DNA of 64,000 nt from Sordariomycetes sp. S80-01Y (lineage: Eukaryota; Ascomycota; Sordariomycetes). The stretch lies in the NCBI GenBank assembly GCA_037042185.1, contig JAXQJY010000026.1, positions 1,302,001-1,366,000 of the forward strand, in the 5' to 3' direction. Under the pieces are notes generated by a model that did not search any database, was not told where the DNA came from, and worked only from the letters and a program-made list of their open reading frames with translations. Below are positions 11,130 to 21,394 of the stretch, one piece after another; the first letter of the stretch is position 1, and each line of letters opens with the position of its first letter. Made by a program: the position numbers and the translations under genes.

Positions 11130-13936
11130 CTAATGGCCCAGAACCTCCTGATTCGCCTTCCTTTGCTGAGTGGCATCGATTTCCTTTTGCATCGCATCTG
11201 CCTTGCCCTCGAGGTATTCTGTCTCATTCGCTTGCTCCTCCAGCCGCTCCGCTTCTTCGTTCTCCTTTATGAGGGCTTCTTCTTGGACACGGAGGGCTTC
11301 CTGCTGTTCGTTTGATATGCCGTCTGGGTTGCCATCAGTGTCGCCGCCGGAAGGCGGCGGTGGCGGTGGAGGAGGGTCTGGCTGCGACTCTTCGGTCTGT
11401 AAACGCTTGGAATCAGGCAAACCCGGTGTTGCGTCTGCCGAATCCAGGCCCTCGTCGTCTCGCTTCCGCTTGCGATCTCCATCGGACGGAGTCTGCCCGT
11501 CAGGGTCACTCATCATTACACCGCTGTCCTCTCCCATAGCCGCCGGACTCGCACTCGCCTCATCCACCCTTGCTTTCTTACCCTCCTGCCCATCTTGAAC
11601 GCCGTGGGTGCCATGTAGAGCATTGTACTTGGAGACTGCTTTGTCAAGGAACTCCTTCACGTAGGTCTTGATTTTCTTTGTCTGCCTCTCGCCAAGCGGA
11701 GCGGTCGGATCTGTGACACGCTTGTTCTTGTAGTCAGACGCTACTAGCTTCTTGGAGATGTCTTTGCCGAGACGCTTGAGCTCGTCTTTAGGAAGCTTGT
11801 GTTTGAACCTGTCGAGCATGTGTTTGACCGGTGGAAAGATCTGGCTCACGTCAGGCCCCTTCTCTCAGAGATTCGCATGGGAGAAAAGCATGCTTACCGT
11901 GTTCTCGTAGATCTTCATCTGTTTCTCGACAGGCAGTGACCGCCACTTCTCTTCCTTCGTCGGCGTTCCCCCACTGACCTCCCCGAATTGCGGTGTCCGT
12001 ACTTGCGCGGGCTTTGGCGTGCTCCCTTCCTTGGTGACTTGCTTGATGATGTTCTGGATTGCGAGCTGCTCCTGCGCCGCCTTATTCACAGCCGGTTCGA
12101 CTGCGGGCTTTGAAGGTCTAATCCAGGTCGTAGTCCCGTGGTTGTCGTAGAAATAAGTCCTCTTCTGTTCATCTTGAGCCTCAAACCACCCAGCCGGCAA
12201 CGTAGTCCCTTGAAATTGTCGAGGGCGCGGTGGTCGGCCATTGAAGAAGCCCGAGTGGCCCCGTTGAGGCTGGTTGCTTCTAGGGCCTTTGGGTGCGTCG
12301 ATAGGCTGAGGGGACGCGACCTTTTGCTCTTCCTCGCGGGCTGCTGCACCGCGGCGGTCGTCGAACGCATTGACTGTTGGCGCATTGGCATCGCCTTGCC
12401 GCCTGCGAATTCGATAGCCGACTTCAAGTTTGCTCCAGTCATTTAGGAGTCGTTGTGATGTTTGAGCGACTTCATCGTGTTCTGACTTTGTCAGAGGCTC
12501 GATCGAGGCCTCTATTTTCGAGTCCGCAATCTTGTTCCTGGTCAATCGTGGAAATTTGTCGAGGATCAGAAGAACCTGCAAGACCACGTTGAAATCCTCG
12601 TAGAAGGAATTGAGAACCGTCTTGAGGATCTGGTAGGCGTGCATGCGCATCACCACGTGAATGACTCGCTCGTCATCGCAGCACTGGATGCGCTCCAGCA
12701 ACTTGACGGCGATCCACTTCTCCTTGCACTGCATAAGCGTAGCCATGACCTTGCGAGCGTCTTCCTCGTCGAGACTGCGTGGCTGTATACTGCTGACGTA
12801 CTCCTCGTCATCCTCATCGGCGCGCTTCTTGCGAGGCTTCTTGGCGACGGAGGTATCCCAGCCATCGCCACCGTCAATGCCGAGCGCTTCGACAGTCGCC
12901 GCAGGTAACTTGGTCGCGCGCTCAGTCTGCGTTTTGCCGCCGATGAAGCCGATGCAGTTTTGCTCCCCGCAGTAGCACGGTTGGGGCTTGGCGCCGTAGC
13001 GGTCGACGTTGTAATTGAAGACCAGCTCCTCACCAGGGCGAATCCTCCGAAGGGCAAAAATGCCCATGCGCAGCTTGTCGCCCACCACCCACTTGTCGAC
13101 GTAGCAGTTGGGGTTGCAAGAGTGGTTGCAGAAGCGGCCGAGGTTGCCCTTTTTAGTTGCATCGACGAACTCGCTCTTCGACAGTGACATGAAGTAGAAG
13201 TGCTTGATACCCTGCTCGTCGTACTGGATCATACGCCGCCGAAAGGTCGGCTCGTTAATGACTTCGCCTATGTACTCAAAGATGAAGTCGTTAGCGTGCA
13301 AATCGACGTCTGCGCGTAGACCGTAGCCCTTCTTTTCTGTCTTTATGACGGATACGTCGGCGTACTCTCGCCGCTGAAAGCGCTGATTCTGGCAGCCACC
13401 TCCACAGTTGCCGGTTGAGCAGCACTCCATTTTGGTCGCACGGTTGATACAGTCCGAGTCCTCGCCGCACGACACGTTCACGCCATCATCTGGAAAAGTC
13501 AGCATGGCGCACTCTCTTTCTGTCGGCTCGAGGAAAGTTGCTTACGCCACTCCTGGTTGCAGTCGCAGTCGAGCGTGTCAACGTCGGTCGCGCCGAGGTG
13601 TTTGGACCCGTAGAGGCAGTCCGGGATGACCTGGAATGAAGTACACGATTCCTCTGTCATGTCCGGCAGATCTCCGTAGAGAAAGGGCTGCCGCTGGGGC
13701 TGCTGTGAGGGCTTGCGCGACAGCCTGGGCGGCTTCTGCGATGTTGGGGTGCCGACGCTTTCGCTGCGCGACTTGGCCTCATCCTGTGACCGCGCCGGCG
13801 ACTGCCCGTCGTCGTCCCGGGCTTCGGATTTGACAGCCACTGACATGTTCCTATTGTCCACGAGACCGCCGTTGGCGGCGCCTTCTTCCAGCTTTATTCC
13901 CTCCATCTTGCTGGTAGCATACTCGTCATCCTCCAT
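11130..13936 (-). CDS. set2: Histone H3 lysine-36 methyltransferase Set2
   Basis: Nuclear enzyme that methylates H3K36 during elongation by binding phosphorylated RNA polymerase II. Exons 13936-13546, 13489-11898 and 11840-11130 (introns of 56 and 57 bp) join to 897 residues. Domains in order: an AWS Cys cluster (about 125-170) formed across the first junction ([21 protein letters not shown]); SET (about 174-293) with NHSCNPN at 252-258 and the catalytic-core FNYNVDRYG; post-[11 protein letters not shown] (302-309); a TFIIS-like helical region (about 375-490); WW (about 560-592, LPAGWFEAQ...GTTTWIRP); and an SRI domain beginning at the third exon ([17 protein letters not shown]), the Pol II CTD binding part. 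A run of nine prolines (one after DP, eight more) and a charged coiled coil end the protein. The frame is open further upstream to 14038 but without an ATG, so 13936 is used as the start. Confidence 0.95.
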
Positions 13937-16900
13937 TAGAGCATCTGCGTCGGTCGTTTGCCGGTCGAGGTGGAAAGATTCGATGGATTGCGTCGCTTGC
14001 AAAGTCAAAGTGGTGGGATGAGCGAGCGAGTCGAACAAAAGGCGCCACTACAATGGAGAGTGCGATTCGGTGGGCGCGCAGCGAGCCGCGAGCGACAGAT
14101 CGCGTCTGGATCGGAGCACAGGCGGGAGAGGGCGATTGGAGAAGGGAGAGGGCGTGAGATAAATACTAGAGAGCGCGGGATGCATGTGGCCTCGCATCCA
14201 CGGCTTGACGGGCGATGTGAGGAGGAGGCGAAGGGAGGAGCGAGAATTGCAGACTCGAGATGGAGGTGGAAAGCGTAAGTCGCGGATGTGGATGTGGACC
14301 GGGAAACCTTCAATGAGGTCGCCCCGAGTTGTCTGCCCGTCCGGTAGGTACGTACCGCGGCGACGGCGCGCGAACAGTGCCACTGTCAGTGCCAGCCGCT
14401 TCCGCCGTGCGCAGAGGCTCATCTCACCAAATGCTTCATAGAGTGTCCAGAAAACAACCTCATAATATCTCGGTTCGCACTTCATCTCAATCCCGGCGCA
14501 TCAGGCCGCGAATATTAGTCAACGCCGGATTTCCATAGATGTATCGTCTGCCCTGCGTCCTCAAAGGACAATGTTCGCTCGACCCCTTGATCCCAGCAGC
14601 GCACCCTCTTGTTCCTTGCGGTATGCTTGCGTGAAAACCAACTCGCAAGCCCGTCGCACACCATTGCTTGCAGAGAGCAAAGGTCTATGTGCTCGAAAAG
14701 CGTAGACTCGACCAGTCCCCGCATCTTATACCGAGCGAACAGCCTACTACTCGTAATAGACGAGGTCATAACGAGGGTGACACCTATGTCGAGATCAGCA
14801 GACCTTTTTGAGGCATTCCTATCGATAAGCGGGAAGAGTGAAATGCGGTCAATGAAGCCATTCGTGTTTCCAAGCGGCATTAGCGGTCTCCTCAAAAGCC
14901 TAGTCGTGCATTCTCAGCTCGACCCAGAGGCTGACAAGGCGGCAGGATAGTCATGTCGAGAAAACAGATTCCTGGGATTCCGCCTAGAGGGAGAAGGAAC
15001 CACTGAATATTAATACTACTAATTAGTAGTAATAAGAATAAGTAGTAGATACACTTTTTCTCGCAAGTTGCCTGTATGCTGCCTGGTCACCACGCCCTGG
15101 ACTTCCACCACCTGGATCTGGAAACTTGCCTTGGTTACCACACTACAATGTTCATGGAACAATAGGTAGTAACGAATGCGCGGCACCTGTCAGGGAAGCA
15201 TGAGCCCCAAGTAAGCTTCGATTCTGAGTTCATGGCGGATGCGAATGTTGAGCTGTGCGACATTATGGGGACGCCGAGTAGCGGTCAACGTGCAGGGAAC
15301 CACAGCTTCCCACATGGCGGTCAACGCAGGGACGGACCACGAAGAGCACAAATTGCTCCTTCTGAGCCTGATTTCCGCCTAAGAGCATAATGGCTCTCCG
15401 GGAAAAGCCATTGACCACTTCTGAACAGCCATTTTTGCCCCATACAGAGCGGCGACGTGTTGTACATGGGTGGGGCTCTCATCCTGTAGTGCCAACTCAT
15501 AATGCATGTCGAGCCCGTCGGCGAGGGCGACGAGGGAGATATAAAGGGTCGGTCAGATCCAGTAGCGTGGTATTTGGCAGATGCGATCATCTTCCCTCGA
15601 CTTCAGAAGAGTTGACGATGTTTGTTCAGCCCTACGACCTTTAAGCTTTTGGATAAGCCAGATCAAGATTGGCTGCGGCTCTCGTCGCCGTCATGCCACC
15701 ATTCCCGAATGTGACGAGTTCGTGGATCATGCTGCCACAGGCCGTCTTTGCAGCCTGATTGGCGATGCGACGACGAATGACTTCTGGACCCTCGACCACT
15801 AGGACCAGCGACTTGGACCGAGTTTGACCATGCCGACCAATCATCCTTCAAGTCCCACGGGCGCTCGTGTAGCGGAGCCAACGTCGCCTTTCGGAACGCT
15901 TGCGGGTGACTTGTCGCGACGTCGCAAGTCCGATATGGGAGGGCGGCAGTGATGCGGCGGCGCGGCATTGAGGCCCCAGCGAAGCCGAGTGTGGTGGGTG
16001 GAGGCCATTTCGGCGGTGAAGTTGGAGCCACAAAGGCGGGAGATCTGGGTCTTTGGACCGTTCCGAGCTGAGCAAGAGCATCGGCTTGCAGGCGTGATGG
16101 ATGGAGGAGCAGTCAGGCGATCCGGCGCTGCGAGCGGGATTGGCCGGCATGCGGCCTCGCTATGCGACCGCCCGCGGCTGCAGCTGCACGTCAGTTGAGT
16201 GTATCGCCCGAGCCGATACATACTTGTTCGAATTTTGCAGCAATCGACATTGCGAGTGCCGTCAATTGTGAGCGGTGCTTGCAGATGAGGGCCATTCTTT
16301 GGCGAATGCTTGGTGGGAGAGTCTGAGCGTGCGAGACCTCGCCCGGCGGGGGTCGGGATGCGAGCTCTGGGACTGAGACATCCAGACGCCGTCGAGTCTT
16401 GGCTGGCAGAATATCGACACCCTCCAAAACCCTCCACTGCAGAGCGATGGCAACAGAGAAACTAGAGAGTCATAGATCGCATCTGCTGATCTCGTGGCTG
16501 CCGGGATGACGGCCTGCGGCCTGCTGGCTGGCCTGGTTAGCTGCCGGATCACACGTCGACAGATGCCGTTTGCAGCGTTCAACGCCAACGCAGCGTGCAC
16601 CTTCGAATCGCACAAGTTCCTGCTGTGTCATGCTGAATCTCGGGAGGCTTGAGGCAATCTGGAGGGCCCTGACGCCGTTCGGAAGTTGCTGGCCTGCGTT
16701 GGCCTGAAAGGGGTGGGCTTGGAAGCGGCTTTGGAGGGAGAGTGTGAGGTCATGCGCACAGTCGCGTCCGTCTGCGTTCGAGGTGGGATCTAACAGCGTC
16801 CAGCGTCCAGGGTGCATCTGGATCCGCAACCCGTGCGGCAGGGGCCACCGACACCTTCAGTTCGTCCGCGCCTACCTTAGGTTCTGACAGCTCCTATCGC

Positions 16901-18050
16901 AGAGAACCTTGGAAGGTGCGCCGCGACCGTGACTCCGACCGTGACTCTTTCTGGAGTCCCCGTTGGTCGCCTTCCACTTCTTCCACTTCAAGTTCGCGCT
17001 CTTCTCTCTTCTCCCCCGACTTAGGACCCTGATCCCTCGCCGCTCACATGATCCGGCACCATGCGCCCAGCTCGCGACTCTGAAGGCCGTGGGCTCTAAT
17101 CGACACTCCTTCTAGATCCAGTCCCTCACGTCGCACCGCCTGCACCAAGCCGACGTCTCGTGTCCTACAGACGCGCCCATCACCTGCCAGCATTCCCATA
17201 TTCGGGTCCGCAGGTCCTAGGCCTACAGAACAGCGTATCACGTCCTTGGAGGCGAGAATCAGCGACAAGAGAAGACGGGACCCCTGGTTCTCGTTTCCGC
17301 AAGCAGCACTGTGGCTCCCCCAGAGCACTCCCGTTGACCCGCACCACCAAACCGCACACCCCGGCTCGCGCACCACGACAAACAACTACTGGTCGAGCTA
17401 GGATCAGCCTGTCTCTTGTTTCCTGCTCCCTCCTCACGAGGCGCTGCGGCGAGCGCACAGGAGTATTGGTCCTGGAGTCTAGAGGCTGCGCGGTCCTGCC
17501 TCTGCTTTACGAATACTGGAATTAGCCTCCGCCGCGCTACCCCCTGAGCGGGCCTACGACAACCGCCATCTTGAGGTAGCATCAGGCGTACAGTTGATCG
17601 CGCCGCCCGCCTCCCCACCGAACACGACCCCTCGCCGTCTCGCGCACCTGACGACCACTCGAGGATCTATCGACAAGCGCCTGCCTGCTGTTCTTCACAG
17701 ATAACAACTGTCGGCATCATCTGTCAACGGCGTGGGACAAGTCTCGTGCTGCTGTCTCTGCGCGCTCGTTATACCAGTCTTACCAGTCAGGCCTGTCGAC
17801 CCGTTGACTCCGACCCTGGGCCTATCTACTCGCCAGACCTCGAAACGACGCCAAATACGACGGCACGATCACTCCGCCTTCATCCATACGCAGTTTTAAC
17901 TCCCGACACCTTTCAACGTCTTGCGAGCTTGGGTAGGCTGCTAGCAGGGTTCTCGCCGTCTCCGCCAAATGCCTTCGGGAAAGGCGCTTCGCTACCTCAC
18001 TCTTTCTACACATTCGTTCTTCCCTTGATGAGGAGCCTGGGGCAGTCGCC
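13937..18050. other. 4.1-kb gene-free region between set2 and the AT-hook gene
   Basis: Both flanking genes are transcribed away from this region. The first 400 bases probably hold the set2 promoter and leader. From about 16950 to 18050 the plus strand is C/T-rich with many short pyrimidine runs, which fits a long leader of the downstream gene. Between them, 14450-16900 has weaker GC bias and one AT-rich patch (15000-15055). Two overlapping opposed frames at 14515-14950 look slightly protein-like but match nothing I know. No transposon structure was recognised. Confidence 0.5.
15010..15035. repeat. AT-rich palindrome
   Basis: The core TACTACTAATTAGTAGTA at 15014-15031 is a perfect 18-bp palindrome. 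Allowing one mismatch pair it extends to 26 bp. It lies in the only strongly AT-rich patch of a GC-rich gene-free region. Confidence 0.8.
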
Positions 18051-18953
18051 ATGGACCCTTCGTTGACAGAGCAGGAGAAGGTATGCCTATCCGTGAAGCA
18101 GCCTCGTAGAAGATTCGCTTGCTAAGATGCCTTTCAGCGCTGTGTGTTGGCGGAGATCATCAAGCACAGCAAAGTCGACCTCAACAACATCGCCGCGTTC
18201 ATACGAGCGAACCATGTGGAGCCAGACTGGCTGAACATGCATCTGCCATACGGTAATTGATCGACTTGACGAGTAGCACATCTTGCTGACTTGACAGGCC
18301 GCAGCATGAGCCAGTGCATACAAGCTACGGAGCAAATGGCAATACCGTCAGCAGCCATAAAACGGCGGTTGTCAAACGAGTACTCGGAACAAATACCCAA
18401 ACGCGTGGCAACTTCGGAAAGGCCAGAGTACGCTTTGCATACTCAATATCCCAATTATCAGTATTTGCCACCCCCTGCGGCTTCGCATGTGAACATCCTA
18501 CCACGGCCTCTAAACGGGGACCATCGAGAGCCACGCTCCCCTGCTCCCAAGCCAGATGGACCCAGGAAGCGCGGGCGTCCTTCCCGTGCGGACAAGGCGA
18601 AGCGGGATCTGCATCCACTGCTGCCCCGGCCATCCTCAGATCAGACGTCTCCTATTCTGCACTCGCCACATCCAGTGCCCTCCCCCGGCAGCCAGAACGG
18701 GCTGGCGTCACTGGCTTCTCGATCCGACAAGCTACCAACGATCATGCCGGGACCCAGACCGTCGTCGGCAACTCGGCCGATAACACCTCCGGAGTATGTT
18801 GCTACGTCTAGGTCGTCGGCTAGTCCCCGAGCACGACGGGCCTCGACATCTCCAAGAACTGGAGCTCGGGCGGGCAGTGCCGGGGCTTATCAGTCTACCC
18901 AGGCCGAGGGAGCAGCGAGAGGGTCACGGGTCAAGCAGGTCTTGACCGAGTGA
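18051..18953 (+). CDS. Small AT-hook protein, function unknown
   Basis: Three exons (18051-18080, 18138-18252, 18298-18953) with clear GTATGC/TTTCAG and GTAATT/GACAG introns join to 266 residues. The first 48 residues (MDPSLTEQEK, then EIIKHSKVDLNNIAAFIRANHVEPDW) look like a short helical domain. The rest is disordered, Pro/Ser/Arg-rich, with one AT-hook, RKRGRPSRADK, at about 138-148. AT-hooks bind the minor groove of AT-rich DNA, so a chromatin-associated or transcription-related role is likely but unproven. I do not recognise a named family. Upstream lies about 1 kb of pyrimidine-rich leader-like sequence. A plausible 57-bp intron at 19108-19164 sits in the 3' UTR (gtaagc donor, gctgac branch, tcag acceptor). 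Confidence 0.75.
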
Positions 18954-19673
18954 GCCCGGCTATGCGAGCCATCATACGAAATTCGCTAGCAGACTTTACA
19001 TCTTAAAAAGCCTGGCCATCAGCGGCACGCGCCCCCACGACTCGCTACCCGCCGTCGTTGTCTCGCACGGGTCAGCGTCTACAATATTGCACCCTGATAC
19101 CTAGGAGGTAAGCATCACAAGCCTAGCTGGTCATTGAACCGTGGCTGACTTTAACTTCTGTCAGCGGTCGCAACACCCTACAAGTCGACTTGAAGCGGCT
19201 GAACCAGCTCCATCCTTAACTGGGCCATGCCCCTTTTAGATGGGCAGCGGTGACATGGGATGTCTGCCCGGGCACAAGGACTCCTGTGAGATGAAAGCAC
19301 AGCGTTGCTCAGGATGTCATGTGATAGGCCAGGAGAGTCCCGCATCGTGCTTCGACACGTGCTCAATACTTTTGGGTCTCGATCGCTCGGAAGAATACAA
19401 GAAGCAAGAACTGTGATCGTAGAAGATAAATCAAACGAGCCAAAGGGGCGTAGACCCCTTTGTGGAACGCCTTCGTATTGAAAAAAAAGTTCAGTCGTAT
19501 GCCAGTCCAGCCCAAGCAAACCAAGTTTTAGCCTCATCGTTGTCCTAATATCAAAGCAAAGTCCCAGAACTAGCGCTCAAACGAGCATACCGCGGTCATC
19601 CGATCCGATCCCAAGCCCTAACTCAAACCCAGATTAACTCCCATCAGGCACATGCTGCGTCCCGGCCAGCGGC
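18954..19673. other. Convergent 3' region between AT-hook gene and GABA transaminase
   Basis: Two converging genes end here. The 720 bases contain a possible 3' UTR intron of the AT-hook transcript (19108-19164) and otherwise no open frame of interest. Confidence 0.45.
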
Positions 19674-21394
19674 TCACGAGAGCTGCTTGGCAACCTTCTC
19701 GAGCACGTCGCACAGGATGTCGACGTGGCCCTCCCTCAGGACCAGCATGGGCCGCAGCCTCACGGCGCTCTGGCCGCTGCCGCCGATGTTGACGCCGGCG
19801 TCCTTGCACATCTTCAGGAAGTCGTCCCTCCTGTGGGTGTCGAAGGCGATGAAGGTGCCCTGGCCCTTGCCGCGCAGGTTCTGGAAGACGGCCGGGAAGC
19901 GCGCGGCCAGGCCCTCGAGGTGGGCGTACAGGTAGTCGCCGACCTTGGCCGTGTTGGCGACGAGGTCGAGGCGGGCGATCTCGTCGTTGATGGCGCGGAA
20001 GAGCAGGGCGCGGGCCGGGTCGCCCATCCACGTGTTGAACTGGCGGTAGGGCTTGTTGGGCCGCAGCGCCGGGTCCGAGTAGTAGTATCCCGCGGCCTGG
20101 GCCTTCTTGGAGAAGGTGACCATGTCGGGCGGGTCGGACAGGTTCCAGTGCTCGTGGGCCCAGAACTTGCCCGTGGCGCCGACGCCCGTCTGGACCTCGT
20201 CGACGATCATGAGCACGCCGTGCTTGCGGGTCAGCTCGCGCAGGCGCCGGAAGTAGTCCGGGCTGGCGTGGTTGTCGCCGCCCTCGCTCTGGATGGGCTC
20301 GACGACGACGGCGGCGGGGGGCAGGTGCCAGTTCTTGATGAGGTGCTCCACCTCCTCGAGGGAGGCCTTCTCGGCGGCCGCGTTCTCAGCCTCGTGCTCG
20401 TGGAGCGGGTACTTGAGCTGCGGGAAGGTGGCCTGGGGCCAGTCGAAGGCGGGTATGTCGAGCTTGTGAATGGGCTTGCTCCTGGTGGTGGACAGGCTGC
20501 CGAAGAGGCGGCCGTGGAAGCCCGTCTTGAAGCTCAGGATGCTGAGCTGGGCGCTGCCGGGGGCCTTGTTGTCCATGACGCTGCTGAGCTCGTCCGGGGT
20601 GAAGTCGACGTCGCGGCCGCCGCGCTCGAGCTGGCGGCGGTGCATGAAGGCGGCCTTGTAGGCGGTCTCGTTGGCGTCGGAGCCGGCCATGGCGGTGAAG
20701 ACGTGGCTCTGGCCCGGCGGCGCGGCCTTGAGCAGCGAGGTGCGCAGGATGTGCGACCAGTCCGTCGGGGGGAAGTTGCCGAGGGCGGGCCGGTTGATGA
20801 TGGAGGAGAGCATGGCGGGCGAGGAGCAGGCGGCGGCCAGGGACGGGTTGTTGTAGCCCAGGGGGATGGAGGCGATCTGGGCGAAGCTGCGGCGCTCGTC
20901 AGCATTTGCTTACCGGCCACCATGGGCATCCAGGTGTTGAGGGAAGTCCCCCCCTTTTTCGGGTGTTCAAAAAAGGGGAATGGGGGGGAGTGAGGCTCCA
21001 TCTCAGCGAGGGGGCGGGCGGGCACTTACACGTCCAAAAACAGGTTCCCATCGGCGTCGCACATGTAGTTGCCCACGCTCCTCTCATAGTCAACCAAAGT
21101 GTTGAGCGCCCTCGTGTCGAAAACCTCGTCCAGCTCCTTGATCATCTCCCGCGCGCGAGGGCCGGGGAACTCGGTGCGCACGCTGGGGGCGACGGGCTCG
21201 CCGTGGTAGAAGGGCTGAGGCCCGTTGTGGAAGGGCGGCGGCGTGTAGGGCGTGTGGTTGGCCGGGGCGGCGGACGCGGTGGCCAGAGCCCGGCGGCATT
21301 GGCGGTGGTGGTGGTGGGTGCCGGTGGCGAGGGACGACCTTGTGGGCAGCGCCTTTGAGGGTGGGAGGGCCCTGAGGCGGGCGATGGATGCCAT
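19674..21394 (-). CDS. uga1: 4-aminobutyrate aminotransferase (GABA transaminase), mitochondrial
   Basis: PLP-dependent class-III aminotransferase converting GABA and 2-oxoglutarate to succinate semialdehyde and glutamate in the GABA shunt. Exons 21394-21030 and 20886-19674 join to 525 residues, rebuilding LFLDVFAQIASIPLGYNNPS across the junction. The first 45 residues are rich in Arg, Ala and Ser without acids (MASIARLRALPPSKALPTRS), a likely mitochondrial presequence; this makes the protein longer than cytosolic yeast Uga1 (471). Key blocks are AGSDANETAYKAAFM, the cofactor Asp in MIVDEVQTGVGATGKFWAHE, and the Schiff-base lysine in MVTFSKKAQAAGYYY. The 143-bp intron is the second largest coding-gene intron proposed here and contains a C/T-G/A hairpin. 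A related class-III enzyme, ornithine aminotransferase, lies 28 kb away. Confidence 0.93.

Noticed and set aside
15841-16437. 198-codon minus frame in the gene-free block
   Set aside because: The product is Ser/Arg/Pro/Cys-rich with no recognisable motif, as expected for chance frames in GC-rich DNA.
19725-20993. 422-codon frame on the plus strand
   Set aside because: It is antisense to the GABA transaminase gene; its Val/Gly/Leu/Glu-rich composition mirrors the codon pattern of the true gene.
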